A model generated the notes under the pieces. The model worked only from the letters and a program-made list of their open reading frames with translations. It did no database searches and was not told where the DNA came from. The position numbers and the translations under genes were made by a program. A stretch of DNA of 64,000 nt from Bacteroidia bacterium (GTDB lineage Bacteria; Bacteroidota; Bacteroidia; Bacteroidales; F082), in the NCBI GenBank assembly GCA_021287165.1, contig JAJTAY010000022.1, positions 1-64,000 on the forward strand, in the 5' to 3' direction. Of this stretch, positions 36,295 through 44,952 are shown in pieces (position 1 is the first letter of the stretch; every line of letters begins with the position of its first letter).

Positions 36295-36319
36295 CAGCGG
36301 TTCAGTTGGTAAAAGTATC

Positions 36320-36327
36320 CAAATTTA
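36320..36327 (-). promoter_or_regulatory. -7 box (TAAATTTG) for the lamin-tail protein gene
   Basis: Exact TAnnTTTG match on the minus strand, 40 bases upstream of ATG 36279. It overlaps the asd leader, so the two divergent promoters face across each other. Confidence 0.5.
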
Positions 36328-36339
36328 GCCGAAGTCTTC

Positions 36340-37335
36340 ATGAAAGTAGCAGTTGTTGGGGCCACCGGTATGGTGGGACGTGTGATGCTGAAGGTGCTCG
36401 GGGAGCAGCAGTTTCCGGTGGATATGATTATTCCCGTTGCTTCCGAGAAATCTATCGGCAGCAAGGTGCATTTTGCAGCCAATGAGGTTGAGGTGGTTGG
36501 CTTTGAAAAAGCCCTCTCGCTCAAGCCTGATATTGCGCTGTTTTCGGCTGGTGCATCTACTTCGCTCCGACTTGCCCCGCTTTTTGCTCAGGCAGGTACG
36601 GTGGTTATCGACAATAGCTCGGCCTGGCGTAAAGATCCGTCCATCCCCCTGGTAGTGCCCGAGATCAACGGCCATGCCATCCGGCCGGAGCACAAAATCA
36701 TTGCCAATCCCAACTGCTCAACCATTCAGATGGTAATGGCGCTGGCCCCTCTTCATCGGGCATATAATATTAAGAGGTTGGTAATCAGTACTTATCAATC
36801 GGTATCGGGCACCGGACTCAAAGGCGTTGCCCAGCTCGAAGCCGAGCAAAAGGGTCAACAGCCCGAAACAAAGGCTTATCCGCACCCCATCCACATGAAC
36901 CTGATACCTCATGGAGGCGATTTCGATCAAACCGGCTATACCAGCGAAGAGCAAAAGTTGGTGTTCGAAACCCGGAAAATCATGGAGGCCCCCGAAATTG
37001 CCATCACGGCTACCGTTGTTCGTGTACCTGTAAAAGGAGGACATTCGATTTCGGTGAACATCGAATTCGAAAAGGATTTTGATCTTGATGAGGCAAAAAG
37101 TCTGTTAAGCAACTGGCCCAATCTGGTGGTTCAGGACGATCCGGCCAGCAATCTGTATCCTATGCCGCTATACGCCGAGGGCCGGGATGAAACTTTTGTG
37201 GGTCGCATCAGGCGAGATTTCAGCCTGCCTTCAGGACTAAACCTCTGGGTTGTAGCCGATAACCTAAGAAAAGGTGCTGCCACCAATGCGGTGCAAATTG
37301 CCCGCTATATGCTCGACAAGGGATTACTTCGCTAA
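36340..37335 (+). CDS. asd: Aspartate-semialdehyde dehydrogenase
   Basis: This enzyme makes aspartate semialdehyde for lysine, diaminopimelate, threonine and methionine synthesis. The 331-residue protein shows the NADP-binding start (VVGATGMVGRVML), the catalytic Cys in NPNCSTIQM (about residue 127) and the substrate-binding RVPVKGGHS with its His (about 235). ATG 36340 fits the family start. ribF follows after 42 bases and may be co-transcribed; a small GC hairpin (37340-37355) lies between. Confidence 0.96.
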   Translation: MKVAVVGATGMVGRVMLKVLGEQQFPVDMIIPVASEKSIGSKVHFAANEVEVVGFEKALSLKPDIALFSAGASTSLRLAPLFAQAGTVVIDNSSAWRKDPSIPLVVPEINGHAIRPEHKIIANPNCSTIQMVMALAPLHRAYNIKRLVISTYQSVSGTGLKGVAQLEAEQKGQQPETKAYPHPIHMNLIPHGGDFDQTGYTSEEQKLVFETRKIMEAPEIAITATVVRVPVKGGHSISVNIEFEKDFDLDEAKSLLSNWPNLVVQDDPASNLYPMPLYAEGRDETFVGRIRRDFSLPSGLNLWVVADNLRKGAATNAVQIARYMLDKGLLR

Positions 37336-37377
37336 TTTAGCCCCGAGGAAGGGGCGAACCGAAAAAACATAGACAAC

Positions 37378-38310
37378 GTGAAAGTTTACAACGATATCAA
37401 CCAGTTTCAGCCGGTAAAAAACGCCATTGTCACGGTAGGCACATTCGACGGCGTTCACCTGGGGCATCAGGCCATTTTCAAAAGAATGGTGGATGATGCC
37501 AAAAAGATTGGTGGCCAAACGGTTGTGATTACATTTTATCCCCATCCGCGTATGGTGCTCAACATCGACAGCCAGCACCTGCGGTTCATTACAACGCAGG
37601 AGCAGAAACTGCGGCTGATTGAGAAAACCGGCATCGACCACGTTATTATCATCGAATTCACCCGTGCATTCTCACGCACAAGTTCCGAGGAATTCATCCG
37701 CCAATATATCGTCGAAAAAATAAAGCCCGCCCGACTTGTGGTAGGCTACGACCATCATTTTGGTAAGAATCGCATGGGCGACTTTAAATTGCTTTACGAC
37801 CTGAGCCTGAAATACAACTTTAAGCTGGAGCGCATTCCTGCTCAGGATGTTGAGCATATCGCCGTAAGTTCCACCAAAATCCGTAAAGCCCTCGAAGCCG
37901 GCGATGTGCACAAAGCCAATAAGTTGCTTGGCTACGAATACACTATTTGTGGAACTGTGGTACACGGAAATGCCATGGGCCGAAAGCTTGGCTTTCCGAC
38001 GGCAAACCTGGCCATCGACGAGCAGTACAAACTCATCCATGCCACAGGTGTTTATGCGTGCAGAATAACGCACAAAGGCATAAAGTATCAGGGAATGAGT
38101 AATATAGGGTTTCGCCCAACCGTTGGTTCTGAAACACTAACCATCGAAGCACATCTGTTTGATTTCGATCAGGAAATTTATGGCGACGAACTGTGCATCA
38201 GCTTTGTGGAGCGCATACGCGACGAGCACAAGTTTGATTCGCTCGAAGCGCTCAGCCATCAGCTCGAAAAGGACAGAATTAAGGCCCTTAGCATTCTCAA
38301 TCATTCCTGA
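37378..38310 (+). CDS. ribF: Bifunctional riboflavin kinase / FAD synthetase
   Basis: Makes FMN from riboflavin and FAD from FMN. The N-terminal adenylyltransferase domain shows GTFDGVHLGHQAIF (about residue 22) and SSTKIRKAL (about 163). The C-terminal flavokinase domain shows GFPTANLAID and MSNIGFRPTVG. The 310-residue length is normal. The start codon is GTG 37378; no ATG is better placed. The end overlaps the convergent CPBP protease gene by 10 bases. Confidence 0.95.
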   Translation: MKVYNDINQFQPVKNAIVTVGTFDGVHLGHQAIFKRMVDDAKKIGGQTVVITFYPHPRMVLNIDSQHLRFITTQEQKLRLIEKTGIDHVIIIEFTRAFSRTSSEEFIRQYIVEKIKPARLVVGYDHHFGKNRMGDFKLLYDLSLKYNFKLERIPAQDVEHIAVSSTKIRKALEAGDVHKANKLLGYEYTICGTVVHGNAMGRKLGFPTANLAIDEQYKLIHATGVYACRITHKGIKYQGMSNIGFRPTVGSETLTIEAHLFDFDQEIYGDELCISFVERIRDEHKFDSLEALSHQLEKDRIKALSILNHS

Positions 38311-39260
38311 CCCACAACCACATCAGCCTCATCAATGGGCTGATTACCATTTAATTGAGTTTCGTGAAGTTGAACGCTGGACCACATGATTTTCTGGCCG
38401 GAGAAATAATCATATGCAATCAGCGCCACTAAAACGACTGCGAGCGAAATAAAGCCCGCAGCACCCGTTACCCCAACCATAAGGTCATTGCCTCCACTAA
38501 TGACCACAATTGACGTTCCCGCTGTTCCGTTCAAGGTTCCGTGCAACAGGCCAGCCGCCAGCACCGACCGGGCTTTGAGGGTGATGTAAAGAAATAAAGG
38601 CCCGAGCATCATACACCATAATGTCATTACAAGCACGCCAATCTGAGGATGGTCGGGATAATTATGACCCATGAGGATGAGCGGAAAATGCCATATTCCC
38701 CAGATGAAACCAACGACAAGTGAGGTTTTAATAAAACTTTTCCCCTTAAAAGCACGCAAAAGAAAGCCCCTCCAGCCCATTTCTTCGCCCATGCCCGCAA
38801 CAAGATTAATGGTCAACCCCGCAATCATGCCGCCAAAAAGACCTATCCAGAAAGGATGCACGGGCAAGGTTTCGATTTGCGCTTTCATAATAGCCAAATC
38901 CTCAGCGCTCATCCTGCCCGCATACCGATCGAACATACCTTGCATATCGGGAGAATATTCCACACCCGGCATCAGTAAGGCGATGCCTATGCTTAAAAGC
39001 GCTACTGCTGGCGGGATTAACCAGGCCCATAAATACCAGATGTTCAGTTTTGTATCAAAGTAAACCAACGATCTGAAGCTCATCTCTTTCGGCTTGAAAA
39101 CCAGCGCAGCGAGCGTAGGCAGAAACATATAGGCGAACCCAAATATCGTTGCATTGATGCCCGAAAACTCAAATCCGAGCAAGTAGAAAATACCAGCCAA
39201 AGCCCAGCTGACAGCTAATAAAAGAATAGTATAACGAACAATTTTTGTGTTGTTTGCCAT
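38301..39260 (-). CDS. CPBP-family intramembrane metalloprotease
   Basis: The 319-residue protein has eight or so hydrophobic segments and the CAAX/CPBP signature: GEEMGWRGFLLRAF (E-E-x3-R), then IWGIWHFPLILMGHN and LLHGTLNG with the metal-binding histidines. Family members include eukaryotic CAAX prenyl proteases and bacterial bacteriocin-immunity proteins; the substrate here is unknown. ATG 39260 (MANNTK) is chosen over a longer open frame because the preceding ten codons lack support. Confidence 0.88.
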   Translation of the reverse strand: MANNTKIVRYTILLLAVSWALAGIFYLLGFEFSGINATIFGFAYMFLPTLAALVFKPKEMSFRSLVYFDTKLNIWYLWAWLIPPAVALLSIGIALLMPGVEYSPDMQGMFDRYAGRMSAEDLAIMKAQIETLPVHPFWIGLFGGMIAGLTINLVAGMGEEMGWRGFLLRAFKGKSFIKTSLVVGFIWGIWHFPLILMGHNYPDHPQIGVLVMTLWCMMLGPLFLYITLKARSVLAAGLLHGTLNGTAGTSIVVISGGNDLMVGVTGAAGFISLAVVLVALIAYDYFSGQKIMWSSVQLHETQLNGNQPIDEADVVVGQE

Positions 39261-39475
39261 ATTAAATCTGAATTTTCCAGAAAGATACAATAAAACCGAA
39301 AATACTGACAGTCAAGTTCGTTATTAGAGACGTTTTAAAGGCTTGAAATTGATTATGGTTTGTGCTTTTTAATCAGGCAACAGCTACTCCTGAGATCTAT
39401 TCCGGCGTTCAACCGTTTTCCGCCCGTATCAAGCCTTCCACTGTGGCTCAAGAGGGCTGATTTCCAAAAATTTCC

Positions 39476-39483
39476 TACATTTG
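39476..39483 (+). promoter_or_regulatory. -7 box (TACATTTG) for the C69 dipeptidase gene
   Basis: Exact TAnnTTTG match 22 bases upstream of ATG 39506. The rest of the 245-base gap (39261-39505) holds no gene I can see. Confidence 0.55.
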
Positions 39484-39505
39484 TTGAAACACAAACTCAT
39501 CGCAA

Positions 39506-41287
39506 ATGCATATGAAGCTTAAATTTTTCTCCGCTCTCATTTTGGCCGGATTGATGCTGGTATTGCCCCGCACTGGTCAGGCCTGCACCAATTATCTGGT
39601 AACCAAAGGTGCCTCTGTTGACGGCAGCACCATGATTACCTACGCCGCCGACTCGCACGTTCTTTACGGCGAGCTTTACCACTGGCCGGCCGGTGAACAT
39701 GCCCCCGGAACGATGATAGACATTTACGAATGGGACACCGGTAAGTATTTGGGCAAAATCCGTCAGGCACCCCGCACTTACAACGTTGTGGGCAATATGA
39801 ACCAGTTTCAGGTGGCCATAGGCGAAACCACATTCGGAGGCCGCTCCGAACTGGCAGATTCCACAGGAATCATGGATTATGGCAGTTTGATTTATGTAAC
39901 GCTTCAGCGCGCCCGTTCGGCCCGCGAAGCCATCAAAATAATTTCGGAACTTCTCGATGAGTACGGCTATTACAGCTCCGGCGAGTCGTTCAGTATTGCC
40001 GATAAGGACGAGGTTTGGATTATGGAGCTCATCGGCAAGGGAACCGATATGAAAACCGATCGCAAAACAAAAAAGCAATTCAATGCCAACAAAGGTGCCG
40101 TTTGGGTTGCACTGCGTATTCCCGACGGCTATGTGAGTGGTCATGCCAATCAGGCCCGAATTCAGACTTTCCCTTTGGCCAACGGCAAAACCTCCATCAC
40201 CTCAAAGGAAATGAACAAGATCTTCAATCCTGAGGTTGAGGTAGTTTACGCACACGATGTAATCAGCTTTGCCCGCAGCAAAGGCTGGTATGTTGGCGAA
40301 GATGCACATTTCAGCTTCAGCGATACCTATGCTCCGGTTGACTTTGGCGGCGCGCGTTTTTGCGACATTCGCGTCTGGACCATGTTCAACAAAGTATCGC
40401 AAGGAATGGACAACTATTGGGAATATGTAAAGGGCAATATCCGCCACGATGAATCCTTTGCCGACGGGCGCCCAAACCCCAATAAATATGCTACCAACCG
40501 TATGCCGCTCTGGGTGAAACCTGAAAGAAAGATCTCGTTGCACGACATGATGATGTTCATGCGCGACCACCTGCAGGGTACAGAACTTGATATGACCAAA
40601 GATCTTGGTGCAGGCCCCTATGGCGTGCCTTACCGCTGGCGTCCGCTCACCTGGAAGGTTGATGGCATTACCTATGTCAACGAACGTGCTACCGTTACGC
40701 AGCAAACCGGCTTCTCGTTTGTAAGCCAGTCGCGTTCGTGGCTGCCCGACGAAATCGGGGGAATCATCTGGTGGGGTGTCGACGATGCAAATGCCTGCGT
40801 TTATATGCCCCTTTATACCAGTATGACCGCTAACCCTCAGCACATTGCCGAAGGCAATGGCGGCATGATGGAATGGTCGGAAACCTCGCTCTTTTGGGTA
40901 ACAAACCAGATATCCAACCTGGCCTACACTCGCTGGATGTACATTCAGCCGGATGTGGAAAAGGTGCGCGATGGTCTGGAGAAAATGTTTATCGAACGTA
41001 CACCCATGGTGGATGCTGCTGCCCTGAAACTCTATGAGAAAGACAAAGCTTCGGCTGTGGCTTTCCTCACCGACTACAGCACCGATCAGGTGGCACGCAC
41101 TTTCCACAGCTATAAGCATCTTTATCAGGAGCTGTTCATGAAATATATGGACGGCAATATCAAAACGCGTCAGCCCGGTCAGCGCAACCCCAAGGTGAAA
41201 CAGCCCGGCTACAGCGAGCAATTCCTGCGCAAAGTGGTTGAGGATGCAGGCGAGAGACTTCGCATGACCGCACCGGATAACCACTAA
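39506..41287 (+). CDS. C69-family dipeptidase (secreted)
   Basis: This 593-residue protein has a signal peptide (FFSALILAGLMLVLPRTGQA) followed directly by CTNYLVTKGAS. In family C69 (formerly U34) the catalytic residue is the N-terminal cysteine set free by removal of the leader, which fits cleavage before this Cys. The Ntn-hydrolase core continues with DGSTMITYAADSH and FQVAIGETTFGGR. The expected role is hydrolysis of dipeptides in the periplasm, useful to a peptide-fermenting organism (inference). ATG 39512 is an alternative start. A long stem-loop terminator follows. Confidence 0.92.
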   Translation: MHMKLKFFSALILAGLMLVLPRTGQACTNYLVTKGASVDGSTMITYAADSHVLYGELYHWPAGEHAPGTMIDIYEWDTGKYLGKIRQAPRTYNVVGNMNQFQVAIGETTFGGRSELADSTGIMDYGSLIYVTLQRARSAREAIKIISELLDEYGYYSSGESFSIADKDEVWIMELIGKGTDMKTDRKTKKQFNANKGAVWVALRIPDGYVSGHANQARIQTFPLANGKTSITSKEMNKIFNPEVEVVYAHDVISFARSKGWYVGEDAHFSFSDTYAPVDFGGARFCDIRVWTMFNKVSQGMDNYWEYVKGNIRHDESFADGRPNPNKYATNRMPLWVKPERKISLHDMMMFMRDHLQGTELDMTKDLGAGPYGVPYRWRPLTWKVDGITYVNERATVTQQTGFSFVSQSRSWLPDEIGGIIWWGVDDANACVYMPLYTSMTANPQHIAEGNGGMMEWSETSLFWVTNQISNLAYTRWMYIQPDVEKVRDGLEKMFIERTPMVDAAALKLYEKDKASAVAFLTDYSTDQVARTFHSYKHLYQELFMKYMDGNIKTRQPGQRNPKVKQPGYSEQFLRKVVEDAGERLRMTAPDNH

Positions 41288-41303
41288 TAAATGACAACTA
41301 AAC

Positions 41304-41345
41304 CGAAAGGCTGTCTTGACAACAAGACAGCCTTTCGGGCTTTTA
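41304..41345 (+). terminator. Strong stem-loop terminator after the dipeptidase gene
   Basis: Perfect 15-base stem (41304-41318 with 41323-41337), four-base loop (ACAA), then GGGCTTTT. Starts 16 bases after the stop codon. Confidence 0.85.
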
Positions 41346-41407
41346 CCGGAATGGCATGTTTTTTGACTATATAATGGTCTGATCATTATTCGTTACAGGT
41401 TAATAAT

Positions 41408-41932
41408 ATGGAAACCTCTCAGCTACAGCTCATTCAAACCCTGATTGTGTTGGGTTTTATTGCGGTTAGCAAAATAGTGCTGCGCAGTCTTGTAAACGGC
41501 ATCATGAAAAAATTTCACTTTGCATTGGAGCGCAAACGCATCATCAGCAAAATCATCAATTTTTTCCTGATTCTGGTTGGGTTTGTGTTTATTGCGGCTA
41601 TTTGGGGTGTTAAGCCTCAGCAGTTTACGGTTTTTATTACCTCGATACTCACTGTGCTTGGCGTGGCGTTTTTTGCCCAATGGAGCATTTTGTCCAACAT
41701 CAGCGCCAGCCTTATCCTGTTTTTCAATCACCCGGTGCGCATTGGCGCCTATATTAAGATTCTCGACAAGGAGTATCCTATCGAAGGCTTTGTCGACAAC
41801 ATTTCGCTTTTTTTCACCTATATTAAAACCGACGAGGGAAATCTGGTTTCCATTCCCAACAACATTGTGCTGCAGAAAACCATACAACTGAGCGATGAGC
41901 TGCACGATGCTCCCAGGAAGTTTGACATATAA
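41408..41932 (+). CDS. Minimal MscS-family mechanosensitive channel
   Basis: The 174-residue protein holds two hydrophobic segments, then the pore helix region (VLGVAFFAQWSILSNISASLILFF) and the beta domain (RIGAYIKILDKEYPIEGFVDNISLFFTYIKTDEGNLVSIPNN). It lacks the extended C-terminal cytoplasmic cage of E. coli MscS (286 residues), ending soon after the beta domain. It probably gates on membrane tension in hypo-osmotic shock; whether so short a form is functional as a channel is an inference from the family. Confidence 0.85.
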   Translation: METSQLQLIQTLIVLGFIAVSKIVLRSLVNGIMKKFHFALERKRIISKIINFFLILVGFVFIAAIWGVKPQQFTVFITSILTVLGVAFFAQWSILSNISASLILFFNHPVRIGAYIKILDKEYPIEGFVDNISLFFTYIKTDEGNLVSIPNNIVLQKTIQLSDELHDAPRKFDI

Positions 41933-41960
41933 AAAAGGCCGGTTATTTCGCCGGCCTTTT
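41933..41960. terminator. Bidirectional terminator between mscS-like gene and glyQS
   Basis: Ten-base stem (AAAAGGCCGG at 41933-41942 with 41951-41960), eight-base loop, A-run and T-run at the ends. It serves two convergent genes. Confidence 0.85.
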
Positions 41961-41981
41961 CTTTGCTTAGAAAATTAGTTT

Positions 41982-43508
41982 TCAGACCCTTAGGGGTTTC
42001 AATTTTTGGCCAATCAAGCTTCCCAACGCGGCAATGTCAATCCTTTCCTGAAGCATGGTATCGCGGTCGCGAAGCGTTACAGTATTATCCTCAAGCGTTT
42101 GATGGTCCACGGTGATGCAGAGGGGCGTTCCAATGGCGTCGTGCCTGCGGTAGCGCTTGCCGATGGAATCTTTCTCCTCGTATTGGCAATAGAAATCGTA
42201 TTTAAGCGCTTCCATGATTTCGCGCGCCTTTTCGGGAAGTCCGTCCTTGGCCACCAGCGGCAGGATGGCTGCCTTTACCGGGGCTAGTACAGGTGGCAGC
42301 TTTAGCACCACGCGCTCCGATCCGTCCTCGAGCTTTTCCTCAGTGTAAGCATTGCTCAGCATGGCCAAAAACATACGGTCGAGACCAATGGAGGTTTCCA
42401 CTACATAAGGCACATAGCTTTGATTGAGCTCGGGATCGAAATACTGAATCTTTTTGCCGGAATATTTCTGGTGCGCCCCAAGGTCGAAATCGGTGCGCGA
42501 ATGTATGCCTTCCAGTTCCTTGAAGCCGAAGGGGAATTCAAACTCGATGTCGGCAGCGGCATTGGCATAGTGGGCAAGCTTTTCGTGATCGTGAAAACGA
42601 TATTTCGAAGCTGGAATGCCGAGCGAAAGGTGCCAGCGCAGGCGCTGCTGCTTCCAGTATTCGAACCATTCGAGCTCTTCGCCCGGACGAACAAAAAACT
42701 GCATTTCCATCTGCTCGAATTCGCGCATACGGAAGATGAACTGGCGGGCCACAATCTCGTTGCGGAAGGCTTTGCCGGTTTGGGCAATGCCGAAGGGTAT
42801 CTTCATCCTGCCGGTTTTTTGCACGTTCAGGTAGTTCACAAAGATGCCCTGAGCAGTTTCGGGGCGCAGATAAATTTCGCTTGCGCCCTCGGCTGTGGAG
42901 CCCATTTGGGTGGAAAACATAAGGTTGAACTGACGCACATCGGTCCAGTTGCGGGTGCCCGATATGGGACAAACAATGCCAAGATCTTCGATGAGCTGCT
43001 TAATGGCTGCCATATCGCCGCTTTCCATTGATCCGTAAAGACGGCGTTTGGCATCTTCGATTTGCTGACTGATCTCCAGCACCCTGGCATTCGTGGTTAC
43101 AAACTGCTGCTCATTGAAGCTCTCGCCAAAACGCTTGCGGGCTTTTTCTACCTCCTTGGCTATCTTGTCTTCAAGCTTCGAAACGTGCTCTTCCACAAGC
43201 ACATCGGCACGATAGCGCTTTTTCGAGTCCTTATTGTCAACCAGTGGGTCGTTGAAGGCATCAACATGGCCCGAGGCTTTCCAGGTAGTAGGATGCATAA
43301 AGATGGCTGCATCAATGCCCACAATATTTTCGTGGTGCTGCACCATGGCTTTCCACCAGTAGTTGCGGATGTTGTTCTTCAGCTCAACACCATTCTGGCC
43401 GTAGTCATATACAGCACTCAGCCCGTCGTAAATCTCGCTCGACGGAAACACAAACCCATACTCCTTGGCATGGCCTGTCAGTTTTTTGAAAAAATCGTCC
43501 TGATTCAT
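41982..43508 (-). CDS. glyQS: Glycine--tRNA ligase, homodimeric class II type
   Basis: The 508-residue protein is the single-chain (alpha-2) glycyl-tRNA synthetase, not the alpha2beta2 form of proteobacteria. Visible are class II motif 2 (FRNEIVARQFIFRMREFEQMEMQ read in parts), the segment SEIYLRPETAQGIFVN, motif 3 (SIGLDRMFLAML) and a C-terminal anticodon domain (KLPPVLAPVKAAILPLV). ATG 43508 (MNQDDFFKKL) is chosen because a -7 box lies five bases upstream; the open frame to 43553 starts upstream of it. Confidence 0.95.
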   Translation of the reverse strand: MNQDDFFKKLTGHAKEYGFVFPSSEIYDGLSAVYDYGQNGVELKNNIRNYWWKAMVQHHENIVGIDAAIFMHPTTWKASGHVDAFNDPLVDNKDSKKRYRADVLVEEHVSKLEDKIAKEVEKARKRFGESFNEQQFVTTNARVLEISQQIEDAKRRLYGSMESGDMAAIKQLIEDLGIVCPISGTRNWTDVRQFNLMFSTQMGSTAEGASEIYLRPETAQGIFVNYLNVQKTGRMKIPFGIAQTGKAFRNEIVARQFIFRMREFEQMEMQFFVRPGEELEWFEYWKQQRLRWHLSLGIPASKYRFHDHEKLAHYANAAADIEFEFPFGFKELEGIHSRTDFDLGAHQKYSGKKIQYFDPELNQSYVPYVVETSIGLDRMFLAMLSNAYTEEKLEDGSERVVLKLPPVLAPVKAAILPLVAKDGLPEKAREIMEALKYDFYCQYEEKDSIGKRYRRHDAIGTPLCITVDHQTLEDNTVTLRDRDTMLQERIDIAALGSLIGQKLKPLRV

Positions 43509-43513
43509 GGGCG

Positions 43514-43521
43514 CAAAGGTA
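43514..43521 (-). promoter_or_regulatory. -7 box (TACCTTTG) directly in front of glyQS
   Basis: Exact TAnnTTTG match ending only five bases before the ATG. Since transcription in this phylum starts about five to eight bases after the box, the message would be leaderless or nearly so. Confidence 0.6.
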
Positions 43522-43641
43522 AAAAAATGGGGTAAGATTCTCAGTCCTTGCAAACGTATTGAATGCTGCCGGGTGTAACTTCACGTATGGCTGAATAAAA
43601 CCGATTGATGCAACAGGCGGTGATTGCAACCAAAAAAGCAC

Positions 43642-44826
43642 TCAAAGATGCCATGGATAAATAACATCCTCAAGATCAGTAATATTACCGCTAATAAGTC
43701 TGGTTTGTTTTAGCCCAAGTGCACTTCCGAGTTTGCGAACGCGCACAAGATCGTGCGGGGTTGCAGTCTGTTTAACTTCAAAACCAGTTTCGCCGTTAAG
43801 AATAAAATCCAGTTCAGCAGTATTGCGTTTGTTGTAGAATGAGAGTTGGCCATAAGACATGAGTGCGTTATGCACAGCTACTTCAAGCAATTGACCATCG
43901 GTAACATTTCCCGCCAAATTGAGCAATCCCGTGTCGGTAAAATAGACTTTTTTTCCTCCGGCTACCTGCCTGTCAATGCTTCCTGTGAAGCGAGGCAACA
44001 GTTTTAAAAAGAAGGTACCTTCGAGCAATTCGAGATAACTGTAAATTTTTACCCGGTTTACGCCTAATTCTGCCGAAAGACGCGAAACATCAATCAGTCC
44101 GCCATTTCGCGGTGCCAATAGTAATATAAGGTTGCGCAGCTCGCGCACCTCCCTGAATTCGTCAAAAACCCTGACATCCTTTTCGAAAAATGACGAGAAT
44201 ATGTTTCTGATTACTAAAAGTTTGGTTTCTGGGTCAGGTGTCATTGCCACCTCCGGAAATCCTCCGTATTTCAGATAGGAATCGAAAAGCTCCCTATTTC
44301 TGTATGCTTCGGCCCCCATTTTTGCGGCTACAAGTGCTTCGGTCTGAGGCTCAATCGCTTCAGAATCCAGTTTATCATTGAAATACAGGTATTCTTTATA
44401 GGATAGAACCGGAAGATGGTATAGAAACTTTCTGCCACTCAACGATTCGGGAAATAAATTGCGCAGGTAAAAATTTGATGATCCGGTAAGGATGAATTTT
44501 ACACCGCTGTGGTCAATCAGAAATTTTATGATTCGCGTGATTTCGGGCATATTTTGAATCTCATCAATGCAAACGAGCAGTCGCTCGTTGACCGAAACTC
44601 CTGCCTTGATTCTCAGATTTTCGAAAATAGCCCTGTAATCGGGGTTCTCGAAGACCATCATATCCAATGGATTGTCAAAGTCGAACCATAGTTTCGGCCC
44701 CGTCCATTCGTCATACAGCTGCTTCATCAGTGTGGTCTTGCCCACTTGCCGCATACCAGTGATAACCAGCGCGTTTTTGTGTTGAAGTTGCTTAACGATG
44801 GTATGAAACAACAGCCTTCTTCTCAT
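43642..44826 (-). CDS. AAA ATPase with DUF4143 domain (second copy)
   Basis: The 394-residue protein shares the layout of the ATPase at 30544: Walker A (GMRQVGKTTLMKQL), Walker B (LLVCIDEIQNMPE), sensor (ILTGSSNFYLRNLF), the SGRKFLYHLPVLSYKEY turn and a DUF4143 C-terminal half ending in a nuclease-like fold (YNKRNTAELDFILNGETGFEVKQ). The two are clearly related in family but diverged in sequence. Start ATG 44826 (MRRRLLFHTI) fits the promoter better than an ATG seven codons upstream. Function of the family is not established. Confidence 0.87.
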   Translation of the reverse strand: MRRRLLFHTIVKQLQHKNALVITGMRQVGKTTLMKQLYDEWTGPKLWFDFDNPLDMMVFENPDYRAIFENLRIKAGVSVNERLLVCIDEIQNMPEITRIIKFLIDHSGVKFILTGSSNFYLRNLFPESLSGRKFLYHLPVLSYKEYLYFNDKLDSEAIEPQTEALVAAKMGAEAYRNRELFDSYLKYGGFPEVAMTPDPETKLLVIRNIFSSFFEKDVRVFDEFREVRELRNLILLLAPRNGGLIDVSRLSAELGVNRVKIYSYLELLEGTFFLKLLPRFTGSIDRQVAGGKKVYFTDTGLLNLAGNVTDGQLLEVAVHNALMSYGQLSFYNKRNTAELDFILNGETGFEVKQTATPHDLVRVRKLGSALGLKQTRLISGNITDLEDVIYPWHL

Positions 44827-44839
44827 TGTGTAAAAAATA

Positions 44840-44867
44840 ATATACAAAAATAGGTAAATTTGTATAT
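44840..44867. promoter_or_regulatory. Inverted repeat over the -7 box of the second ATPase gene (candidate operator)
   Basis: Perfect nine-base arms (ATATACAAA at 44840-44848, its complement at 44859-44867) with a 10-base spacer. A TATTTTTG box on the minus strand (44852-44845) overlaps the left arm. The 10-base spacer equals that of the repeat on the promoter of the first ATPase gene. Confidence 0.6.
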
Positions 44868-44952
44868 ATAAAATTACAATATAACAAATTGTCCTTTATA
44901 TCGATGATTTGCAAATAATTCAGAGTAATCCTAACGCTTGGTGGAAGTCGGT

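Noticed and set aside
37340..37355. GCCCC/GGGGC hairpin between asd and ribF as a terminator
   Set aside because: Only five pairs and no T-run follow; at most an RNA stem within one transcript.
41363..41374. TTGAC and TATAAT in front of the MscS gene as a classical promoter
   Set aside because: The two boxes are one base apart, so they cannot act together; the match is chance in AT-rich DNA.
40202..41386. Long open frame antisense to the C69 dipeptidase gene
   Set aside because: The plus-strand gene has a signal peptide and a clear family match. The antisense frame has His/Arg/Ala-rich sequence typical of a shadow in codon-biased DNA.
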